This document shows, piece by piece, positions 57,705 through 64,000 of a stretch of DNA of 64,000 nucleotides (position 1 is its first letter; every line of letters begins with the position of its first letter). The position numbers were made by a program, and so were the translations under genes. The notes under the pieces were generated by a model, which was not told where the DNA came from, made no database searches, and saw nothing but the letters and a program-made list of their open reading frames with translations. Source of the stretch: Alphaproteobacteria bacterium. GTDB taxonomy: Bacteria; Myxococcota_A; UBA796; GCA-2862545. The stretch lies in assembly GCA_020632925.1 (NCBI GenBank), contig JACKER010000007.1, positions 558,001 to 622,000 on the forward strand, read 5' to 3'.

Positions 57705-59219
57705 GTGTACGACTTCATGTCCCGCCTCGGCCTGCAGGCCGTCAACTCCGGAGCCGCGACCACGTCGGGCTTCCTGCCGACCCACGGTCCCGAGCTGGAC
57801 GTCCACAGCCCGATCGACGGCGCCCTCCTCGCGAAGGTGAAGCTCGCGGGTCTCGACGAGTACGAGAAGGTCGTGGGGGAGGCGGCCCGGGTCTTCGCGG
57901 ACTGGCGGATGGTGCCCGCCCCCAAGCGCGGCGAGATCCTGCGCGAGGTGGGGGACGCGCTGCGGGCCCACAAGGAGGATCTCGGGCGGCTGATCAGCGT
58001 CGAGGTCGGCAAGATCCTGTCCGAGGGCATGGGCGAGGTCCAGGAGTCCGTGGACATGGCGGACCTCTGCGTCGGCATGTCGCGCCAGCTCAGCGGGCTC
58101 ACCATGCACTCCGAGCGGCCCGGCCACCGGATGTACGAGCAGTGGCACCCGCTCGGGGTCGTTGGCGTGATCACGGCGTTCAACTTCCCGAACGCGGTGT
58201 GGGCCTGGAACGCGATGGTGGCCGCCGCCGCCGGTGACACCGTCGTGTGGAAGCCGTCGCTCAAGGCGCCGCTGACCGCCATCGCGACCCACCGCATCTG
58301 CGACGAGGTGTTCCAGAAGTACGGCTGGGGCGGCGTCTTCGGCCTGGTGATCGGCGAGGACAAGGTCGTGGGTGAGGCGATGATCCGCGACCGCCGCGTG
58401 CCGCTCGTCAGCGCGACCGGCTCGACCCACATGGGCCGTCACGTGGGCCAGGTGGTGGCGGAGCGCCTCGGGCGCAGCCTGCTCGAGCTCGGCGGCAACA
58501 ACGCGATCATCATCCACGAGGACGCGAACCTCGATCTGGCGCTGCGGGCGATCGTGTTCGCCTCGTGCGGCACCTCCGGCCAGCGCTGCACGACCAACCG
58601 CCGCCTGTTCGTGCACGAGAGCATCGCCGACAAGCTCGTGCCGCGCATCCAGCGGGCGTACGAGTCCATCCCCATCGGCAACCCGCTCGAGGCCGGCACC
58701 CTGATGGGGCCGCTCATCGACGAGCAGGCCGTCCAGCAGTACCTCCACGCCTGCGACCAGATCCGCGCCCAGGGCGGCGAGATCCTCACCGGCGGCGAGC
58801 GCGTCGAGGGACCCGGCTTCTACGTCCGGCCGACCCTGGTCCGCGCCCGCGCCGACATGGAGATCTGCAAGGAGGAGACCTTCGCGCCGATCCTCTACGT
58901 CTTCACGTACAAGGACCTGAGCGAGGCGATCCGCCTGCAGAACGACGTGCCGCAGGGCCTGTCCTCCGCCATCTTCACGGACAGCTTCCGCGCCTCGGAG
59001 CGCTTCCTCTCGCACGCCGGCAGCGACTGCGGCATCGCGAACGTCAACATCGGCACCTCGGGTGCGGAGATCGGCGGCGCGTTCGGCGGCGAGAAGGAGA
59101 CCGGCGGCGGCCGCGAGGCGGGCTCGGACTCCTGGAAGGCGTACATGCGGCGCCAGACCTGCACCATGAACTGGAGCGACGAGCTCCCCCTGGCGCAAGG
59201 CGTCCGGTTCGATCTCTAG
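57705..59219 (+). CDS. Aldehyde dehydrogenase, ALDH7/alpha-aminoadipic semialdehyde dehydrogenase-like
   Basis: A 504-residue NAD(P)-dependent aldehyde dehydrogenase. It has TAFNFPNAVWAWN and WKPSLKAPLT for cofactor binding, the general base glutamate in LLELGGNNA near residue 262, and the nucleophile cysteine in TSGQRCTTNRRL near residue 293, a pattern typical of the ALDH7 group that oxidises aminoadipic or piperideine-6-carboxylate semialdehyde in lysine breakdown. C-terminal KEETFAPILYV and GGEKETGGGREAGSD also fit. GTG start with GGAGG. No lysine-catabolism partner is adjacent, so the substrate is inferred from family only. Confidence 0.92.
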   Translation: MYDFMSRLGLQAVNSGAATTSGFLPTHGPELDVHSPIDGALLAKVKLAGLDEYEKVVGEAARVFADWRMVPAPKRGEILREVGDALRAHKEDLGRLISVEVGKILSEGMGEVQESVDMADLCVGMSRQLSGLTMHSERPGHRMYEQWHPLGVVGVITAFNFPNAVWAWNAMVAAAAGDTVVWKPSLKAPLTAIATHRICDEVFQKYGWGGVFGLVIGEDKVVGEAMIRDRRVPLVSATGSTHMGRHVGQVVAERLGRSLLELGGNNAIIIHEDANLDLALRAIVFASCGTSGQRCTTNRRLFVHESIADKLVPRIQRAYESIPIGNPLEAGTLMGPLIDEQAVQQYLHACDQIRAQGGEILTGGERVEGPGFYVRPTLVRARADMEICKEETFAPILYVFTYKDLSEAIRLQNDVPQGLSSAIFTDSFRASERFLSHAGSDCGIANVNIGTSGAEIGGAFGGEKETGGGREAGSDSWKAYMRRQTCTMNWSDELPLAQGVRFDL

Positions 59220-59254
59220 GAGCCCGCAGGCTCCTCCCAGCTCGCGCAGCGAGC
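59219..59254 (+). terminator. Two tandem hairpins after the aldehyde dehydrogenase gene
   Basis: GGAGCC-CGCA-GGCTCC begins at the last base of the stop codon, followed by GCTCGC-GCA-GCGAGC. There is no T-run, so termination is likely but not certain. Confidence 0.5.
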
Positions 59255-59473
59255 GGTGCCCGTGCCCCTGCCCGTTCGGTGAGGGTTCGGAACCTCGACG
59301 GGTTCGGAACGATCGGGACCCACTGAAGGGGACGCAGGCCATCGAAGGTCGCACGCCGCGCTGGGTGACGGCCGTCAGTGACGGACGTCCGTCGCTCACC
59401 CAACGGGCCAACGCCGGGAAAGTACCGGCCCTGGATTTGCACTCGGACAGGACGCTCATCTCCAGGAGTGCCC
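59255..59473 (+). promoter_or_regulatory. Upstream region of the beta-helix lipoprotein gene
   Basis: It contains a 10-bp direct repeat GGTTCGGAAC (59284-59293 and 59301-59310, 17 bp apart), whose GGAAC resembles ECF-sigma -35 boxes, and an inverted repeat TGGGTGA/TCACCCA (59362-59368 and 59396-59402) flanking the palindrome GACGGACGTCCGTC (59380-59393). A good AGGAG lies before the ATG at 59474. Confidence 0.45.
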
Positions 59474-60604
59474 ATGTTCCGCACCACCGTCCCGCTCGTC
59501 CTCGCTGCCTCCCTCGCCGCCTGCAACCCCGAAGACGGCGACTCCGGCGCCGGCCAGATGGATGGGGACGATCTGGGCCCCCTGCTCGACCGTCTCGAAG
59601 CACTCGAGGCACAGGCCGCGGTCGACCGCGACACCTTGGCGGCTCTCGGGGAGGTCGTCGCGGATCTGAGCGCCGATCTGCGCGCCGCCGAGGCCACGCT
59701 GACCGACCATGGCCTGGTCGTCGAGGCCCACGCGGTGGACCTGGTGGCGCACGACGCCCGCCTGGCCGCGCTGGAGTCCGACCACGTGTCTGCCAGCGAT
59801 CTCTCTGGGGTCGCGACCCGGGCTTGGGTCGAGGGCCAGGGGTACGCCACCCCGGCGTCGCTCCAGGGCTACGCGACGTGGACGGGCGTCGCCGCGATGG
59901 CGAACGGGTTCGCGACCGAGGCCTGGGTCACCCAGCAGGGCTACGTGACGAGCACCAGTCTCGACGGCTACGCAACCGAGGGGTGGGTCGACGGTCGCGG
60001 CTTCGTCGAGACCGCGGACCTCGATGGGTATGCCACCCTGGCCGACCTGGAACCGCTCGCGACCGAGGCGTGGGTCACCGAACAGGGCTTCGCGCCCGGG
60101 TTGGCCGACTACCTCACGGTGGACAGCGCGAACGACCACCTGTACTTCGACGGTGCGAACGTCTATGTCCGGTCCGGGCTGGGACAGACGGAGGGCCGCT
60201 CGAACGGGCGGGGCAACCTGATCGTCGGCTACGACGAGCCGAGCGACACGCAGGGCCCCAAGACCGGATCGCACTTCCTCATCGTGGGTGCGGAGCACTC
60301 GTACGCCGGTGCGGGTGGCGTCGTCTTCGGGAGCGCCAACACCTCGGAGTCGGGCGGGCACGTCCTCGGCGGCGGCGGCAACACGGCCAGGAGCTCGGGG
60401 GTGATCGTGGGAGGATGGAACAACTACGCGCTGGGAGGGAGTTCGGTGGTGGTCGGCGGAGGCATGAACGTCGCGGAGGGCTTGGACTCGGTGATCCTGG
60501 GAGGCCAACACACCGAGGTCGACAGCACGGCTGGGTATTTCGCGGTCGTGCTGGGTGGTTCGTGGACCGTGCATAGTGGCACGGCCTTCGCTATCGAGCC
60601 CTGA
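59474..60604 (+). CDS. Lipoprotein with coiled coil, tail-fibre-like repeats and beta-helix head
   Basis: A 376-residue surface lipoprotein candidate with lipobox SLAAC. Residues 30-115 form a coiled coil (LLDRLEALEAQAAVD). Residues about 115-210 carry degenerate repeats of about 15 residues with the core YAT...WV..QGF/GY (EAWVTQQGYVTS, EGWVDGRGFVET, EAWVTEQGFAPG), as in phage tail-fibre shafts. Residues about 255-376 are Gly-rich hexapeptide-like turns (GVIVGGWNNYALG, SVVVGGGMNVAEG, SVILGGQHTEV) like YadA-type head repeats. It is probably a trimeric fibrous adhesin. Confidence 0.72.
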   Translation: MFRTTVPLVLAASLAACNPEDGDSGAGQMDGDDLGPLLDRLEALEAQAAVDRDTLAALGEVVADLSADLRAAEATLTDHGLVVEAHAVDLVAHDARLAALESDHVSASDLSGVATRAWVEGQGYATPASLQGYATWTGVAAMANGFATEAWVTQQGYVTSTSLDGYATEGWVDGRGFVETADLDGYATLADLEPLATEAWVTEQGFAPGLADYLTVDSANDHLYFDGANVYVRSGLGQTEGRSNGRGNLIVGYDEPSDTQGPKTGSHFLIVGAEHSYAGAGGVVFGSANTSESGGHVLGGGGNTARSSGVIVGGWNNYALGGSSVVVGGGMNVAEGLDSVILGGQHTEVDSTAGYFAVVLGGSWTVHSGTAFAIEP

Positions 60605-60619
60605 GGGGTAGATTCGCTC

Positions 60620-60695
60620 GCAGGTTGCTGAAGGAGTGCCGGCAGGCGCTTCTCCAGTACCAGCGGGGGACGCGGGAGCGGTACGCTGAAGCTAG
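60620..60695. repeat. Dispersed intergenic repeat, copy 2
   Basis: About 76 bp matching 20565-20636 with blocks GCAGGTTGC, TGCCGGCAGGCG, GGGGACGCG, GAGCGGTAC and CTGAAGCTAG. The second arm of the copy-1 hairpin is changed here. It lies between convergent genes, and its CTAG gives the TAG stop of the minus-strand GH1 gene. Confidence 0.75.
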
Positions 60696-62131
60696 AGACG
60701 GTTTTCGGCTGCGTACTGGCGGAGGCGGGCGGCGGCGGGGCGCTCGATGCGCTCCTTCGTCGCGGGGTCGAACGTGTACAGGCCGAACCGCAGGTCCAGG
60801 CCGTGGTTCCACTCGTAGTTGTCGACCCACGACCAGTACAGGTAGCCGCGCACGTCGACGCCGGCGTCGATGGCCTCGTGCATGGACGCGACGTGGCCCT
60901 CGAGGATCGGCACGCCGTCCTCCTCCACGTAGGGGGTGCCGTTCTCCGTCACCCAGACGGGCAGGCCGTACTCGCCGGCCTCGCGCAGCACCCGCCCGAG
61001 GCCCTCCTCGTAGGGCTCCCAGGAGAACTCGGGGAAGAAGTCGAAGACCGGCAGGATCTCCGGGTAGAGCGGGAAGGGGAGCCCCAGGACGGTCACGCGG
61101 TTGTAGTAGTTGACCCCGATCACGTCGAGCCGACCTGCCAGCTCGGGTCGGTTCGAGTCGATGGTGCCGTCGAGATCGTCGTCCCAGTCGCCGCTCGTCA
61201 GCGCTTCGAGGAAGACCCGGTGGTAGAGCCAGTCCATGTGCTCGGCGCCCAGCACGTCCGCCGGGTTGTTCGGGTCGTTCGGGTCGATCGCCGTCATGTT
61301 CATGACGATGCCCACCGTGGCCGTCGGGTCCTCGGCCTTCACGGCGTCGTACATCGCCGCCGACGCCTCCACCTGGTGGATGGTCACGTCGCGCGTCGCC
61401 TCGATCTCGTTGGACACGCCGGGCGGCGCGCTGCGGTCCGGTCCGGGCAGCATGTAGCCCGACAGGGTGGTCGCGAACGGCTCGTTCAGCGTGTACCAGT
61501 CGTCCACGTCCGCGCCGTACTCGCGCGCCACGAAGCCCGCGTAGAGCGAGATCAGCCGCGTGATCCGCTCACCGTCCAGCCAGCCGTTGGGTGAGCAGGT
61601 GTCGAGGTGCTCGTGGCAGGCCACGCCGTCGTGCACCCACAGCGGCAGGACGTAGTGGTTGATCGTGACGACGGGCCGGATGCCCGCCTGGTGCAGCGCG
61701 TCGAACACCTCGTGGTAGCGCTGGACGGCCGCCGCGTTCGCGTAGGGCACGAGCTCGTCCACCGTCGTCGCCTGCTCGGCCGCGCCGTCCGGGAACAGCC
61801 GCGACCACTCGAGGGACATGCGGAACGCGGTGTGCCCGTCGTCCCGCATCCGCGCCACGTCGTCCTCGAACGTCTCCCACATGCCGGGCCCGTCCGACAC
61901 GGGCTCGCCCGTCACGTACAGCGAGCCCGTCTCGATGATCGAGGGCGTGGTCACCCACTGGTACCAGTCGCTGTTCCGGTCCTCGCAGTCCTCGGCCGAC
62001 CAGGTCGGACACCCCATCTCCACCTGGAAGCCGGCGGTGGCCGAGCCCCACGCGAAGCCCTCGGGGAAGGCGTCGGGGTCGGGCGTCGTCGTCTCTTCGT
62101 GGTGGCACGACGCGAGCAGCGTGATCAGCAC
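60692..62131 (-). CDS. Exported GH1 beta-glucosidase-like lipoprotein
   Basis: A 479-residue glycoside hydrolase family 1 enzyme. FPEGFAWGSATAGFQVE is the N-terminal family signature, the acid/base glutamate lies in TLNEPFA near residue 214, and the nucleophile glutamate in VTENGTPY near residue 396. The N-terminus LITLLASCHHEE is a short signal with lipobox LASC, so it is lipid-anchored outside the cytoplasm, unusual for GH1. The GTG start has GGAGG four bases upstream. Its stop lies in the dispersed repeat. It would release sugars from beta-glycosides. Confidence 0.92.
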   Translation of the reverse strand: MLITLLASCHHEETTTPDPDAFPEGFAWGSATAGFQVEMGCPTWSAEDCEDRNSDWYQWVTTPSIIETGSLYVTGEPVSDGPGMWETFEDDVARMRDDGHTAFRMSLEWSRLFPDGAAEQATTVDELVPYANAAAVQRYHEVFDALHQAGIRPVVTINHYVLPLWVHDGVACHEHLDTCSPNGWLDGERITRLISLYAGFVAREYGADVDDWYTLNEPFATTLSGYMLPGPDRSAPPGVSNEIEATRDVTIHQVEASAAMYDAVKAEDPTATVGIVMNMTAIDPNDPNNPADVLGAEHMDWLYHRVFLEALTSGDWDDDLDGTIDSNRPELAGRLDVIGVNYYNRVTVLGLPFPLYPEILPVFDFFPEFSWEPYEEGLGRVLREAGEYGLPVWVTENGTPYVEEDGVPILEGHVASMHEAIDAGVDVRGYLYWSWVDNYEWNHGLDLRFGLYTFDPATKERIERPAAARLRQYAAENRL

Positions 62132-62197
62132 GGAGCCTCCGGCCCGAGGATAGCGCCCCCCGTTCCCAGCGACACCGATCCGGTGTACACCTCGGAC

Positions 62198-62758
62198 ATG
62201 GATCTCGGACGACTGCTGGGCGAGGCCCTGGCGATCTCGTGGCAAGGCACGCTGATGGCCCCGGTACTGCTGGGGCTGTTCGCGGCCGGTGTGTGGCTCT
62301 GGTACCAGTCCCGCTGGGAGACCAAGAACCCGAACTGGCAGGAGGCGATCCGCGACTGGTGGAGCCCCCGGATGCAGATCGAGCGGTGGATCCGCTTCCG
62401 GTGGATCCACCCCGACACGCTCTACTGGATCGCGCACGTGCGCTTCGATCAGGGGCCGCTCGTCCTGGAGGGCCAGACCACCGACGCGCTGTACTGGAGC
62501 TTCACCTACTACGCGAGCACCGAGGTGAACGACTCCATCAGCTCGAGGAACATCGTGGTGGAGCCCGGGACCGACCGCTTCCGCATCCACTTCGCCCAGG
62601 AGCGGCCCGCCGAGGCCACCAACTTCGTGAAGGTCCGCCCCGACGCGAAGAAGGGCGTCATCTACTTCCGGATCTACGAGCCCGCCCACCTCTACCCGTC
62701 GCGTCTGCCGCGGGTCTCTCGTGGCGGCCGGGTCCTCATCGAGCGGGTGGACACGTGA
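62198..62758 (+). CDS. Membrane-anchored DUF1214-like protein (first of pair)
   Basis: A 186-residue protein with one N-terminal membrane helix (LMAPVLLGLFAAGVWLWY). The rest follows the DUF1214 pattern: LYWSFTYYASTEVNDSISSR, RFRIHFAQERP and KKGVIYFRIYEP. The function of DUF1214 is unknown; it often pairs with DUF1254. It overlaps the next gene by 4 bp (GTGA). Confidence 0.65.
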   Translation: MDLGRLLGEALAISWQGTLMAPVLLGLFAAGVWLWYQSRWETKNPNWQEAIRDWWSPRMQIERWIRFRWIHPDTLYWIAHVRFDQGPLVLEGQTTDALYWSFTYYASTEVNDSISSRNIVVEPGTDRFRIHFAQERPAEATNFVKVRPDAKKGVIYFRIYEPAHLYPSRLPRVSRGGRVLIERVDT

Positions 62759-63264
62759 CCGGTGTGCTCGACTTCGTGCTGCACTGGCTCCTGCCGCGGC
62801 TCGCCGTCGCGATGCCCGTGGCGGTGGGGCTGTACTACGTCGTCTACAAGTACGTGATCCCTCCGGTGGTCTGGGGGGAGTACCGCAAGCAGATGAAGCA
62901 GCACGTGCTTCAGCCGCCGGACACCGACCACGGGGCCGGCTCGTCCGATCTGGTCTACCTGTCGATGACCTACGACACGGCCCAGGGGGACATCGAGATC
63001 ACGGGCGAGGTCCCGCCGGCACCGTACTGGCAGATGGGGATCTACGACGAGTACGTCCGCGCCGAGCCCGGCGGGCACCTCAACCACCGGACGACGGTGG
63101 TGCAGGACGGGAAGTGGAAGGTCCGGATCACGCCGAACGCCCACGGCGCGCCGAACACGCTGGACGCGGACATGGCGCCGCGCGGCATCTTCATCTACCG
63201 TGTCGCCCTGCCCGAGGGTGACGTGCCCACACCGACCGTCACCGTGGTCCCGAGAGGGAGCTAG
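62755..63264 (+). CDS. Membrane-anchored DUF1214-like protein (second of pair)
   Basis: A 169-residue protein with an N-terminal membrane helix (LPRLAVAMPVAVGLYYVVY) and a DUF1214-like domain: PYWQMGIYDEYVRAEPGG, KWKVRITPNAHG and PRGIFIYRVALPEGD. The two neighbours share the order of these motifs, so they are diverged tandem paralogues that may form a heteromer. The GTG start overlaps the previous stop; its TAG stop overlaps the kinase GTG by one base. Confidence 0.6.
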   Translation: MTGVLDFVLHWLLPRLAVAMPVAVGLYYVVYKYVIPPVVWGEYRKQMKQHVLQPPDTDHGAGSSDLVYLSMTYDTAQGDIEITGEVPPAPYWQMGIYDEYVRAEPGGHLNHRTTVVQDGKWKVRITPNAHGAPNTLDADMAPRGIFIYRVALPEGDVPTPTVTVVPRGS

Positions 63265-64000
63265 TGGTCCCGGAGCCCGAGGTCGAAGCGGCGGACACGG
63301 ACCGGTTCGAGGTCCGCTCGCGGCTCGGGTCGGGCGCTTCCGGCGTGGTGTACGCGGCCTGGGACCGCCGACGTCGCGTGCCCGTCGCGCTCAAGACGCT
63401 GCGTCGGATGGACCCCGAGGGGGTGTTCCGGCTCAAGCAGGAGTTCCGCGCGCGGGCCGACGTCGCCCACCCGAACCTCGTGTCCCTCTTCGAGCTGCTG
63501 CAGACGGGCGATCAGTGCCTGCTGTCGATGGAGCTCGTGGACGGCGTGCCGTTCATGGACTGGGTGCGCGGGGGCGGTGGCGATCGACCCTCCGTGTTCG
63601 CGCGGTCCAGCACGAGCCAGACGCACAGCCACCCACCGGCGCCCCTCGCGTTCCCGGACACGACGACCTTCGACGACTCGGTCATCCAGCTCGGGCCCAT
63701 CGATCCCGAGCGGGTCGCGATGGGGGTGGCGGAGTCCCCGCTGCCGACCTGGGAGCGCGAGGAGCGGCCGGAGATCCGTGTCCCCGAGGACCTGGGGCGC
63801 CTCCGAGAGGCCTTCCGCCAGCTCTCCGAGGGGGTGGACGCGCTGCACCGGGCCCGCCGGCTCCACCGCGACCTCAAGCCCGCGAACGTGCTCGTCACCG
63901 CCGAGGGCCGGGTGGTGCTGGTGGACTTCGGGCTCACGGAGGACCTGTCAGCGGTCAAGCGCGAGCGGCGCGTGGCGGGCACCGCGGCGTACATGTCGCC
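63264..64000 (+). CDS. Ser/Thr protein kinase, cut by right window edge
   Basis: The first 245 residues of a Hanks-type kinase: glycine loop LGSGASGVVYAAWD, lysine in PVALKTLR, an unusual roughly 75-residue insertion between the N- and C-lobes (RPSVFARSSTSQTHSHPPA to REERPEIRVPEDL), then the catalytic loop HRDLKPANVLV, DFG in LVDFGLTED and GTAAYMSP at the edge. The GTG start overlaps the previous stop by one base, so it is cotranscribed with the DUF1214-like pair. The C-terminal sensor part is not visible. Confidence 0.9.
   Translation, partial: MVPEPEVEAADTDRFEVRSRLGSGASGVVYAAWDRRRRVPVALKTLRRMDPEGVFRLKQEFRARADVAHPNLVSLFELLQTGDQCLLSMELVDGVPFMDWVRGGGGDRPSVFARSSTSQTHSHPPAPLAFPDTTTFDDSVIQLGPIDPERVAMGVAESPLPTWEREERPEIRVPEDLGRLREAFRQLSEGVDALHRARRLHRDLKPANVLVTAEGRVVLVDFGLTEDLSAVKRERRVAGTAAYMS

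Noticed and set aside
15035..59310. Recurring TTCGG/CCGAA motifs in several promoter regions as one regulon
   Set aside because: Spacing and context differ at each site, and such 5-6-base GC-rich words are expected by chance here.
63261..63866. Minus-strand frame over the terminal kinase
   Set aside because: It is antisense to intact HRDLKPANV and DFG kinase motifs.

Overview
The window is strongly GC-rich and densely coded, with G/C at most third positions, frequent GTG/TTG starts and 1-4 bp gene overlaps. No gap between genes exceeds about 260 bp. The content suggests a myxobacterium-like organism (Myxococcota or a close deltaproteobacterial relative): a three-gene polyunsaturated fatty acid (PUFA) synthase, an ExbB-ExbD-ExbD motor module, a PEGA-domain Ser/Thr kinase, a large STAND regulator, a PilT-type ATPase and many exported lipoproteins with Thr/Gly/Asp-rich N-termini. 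This placement is inference. No rRNA, tRNA, CRISPR array, insertion sequence or prophage was seen.

Region 1 (1-8230, all minus) is a run of seven genes: a small membrane protein, a PilT-like ATPase, an MMPL/RND exporter, an unknown lipoprotein, a membrane-anchored SGNH protein, a PHB-depolymerase-like esterase and an MBOAT acyltransferase that runs off the left edge. The last genes look like a surface-polymer O-acylation set.

Region 2 (8347-12956, minus) is an NAD-dependent formate dehydrogenase. Its molybdopterin subunit is a selenoprotein: an in-frame TGA (Sec82) is followed by a hairpin with the same geometry and loop as the E. coli fdhF SECIS. The usual N-terminal iron-sulphur half of the alpha subunit is a separate gene at the far end of the operon, beyond a fused NuoE-NuoF subunit. 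Region 3 (13026-16182, minus) holds ExbB-ExbD-ExbD and a coiled-coil/PH-like/zinc-ribbon protein.

Region 4 (16403-37849) is mixed: an aminotransferase, dCTP deaminase, pyrophosphatase, a PEGA kinase divergent from a tandem pair of ATP-grasp ligases, an RND-docking-like exported protein divergent from a HEAT protein, a metzincin protease and a pentapeptide-repeat/ion-channel-like protein, two lipoproteins that share an N-terminal module but carry different hydrolases (M15 peptidase and GH114), a STAND regulator, and small exported proteins.

Region 5 (37929-51659, minus) is the PUFA synthase operon pfaD-pfaA-pfaC (myxobacterial pfa1-pfa2-pfa3 order), with only two ACPs and an extra C-terminal dehydratase-like domain. 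Region 6 (51679-64000) holds an FHA membrane protein, a rhomboid-like membrane protein, a TetR regulator with a beta-propeller and a zinc-finger coiled-coil protein, an ALDH7-type dehydrogenase with a structured leader, a beta-helix lipoprotein, a GH1 lipoprotein, a tandem DUF1214-like pair and a truncated Ser/Thr kinase. A roughly 75-bp repeat occurs 40 kb apart, each time abutting the TAG stop of a minus-strand gene.
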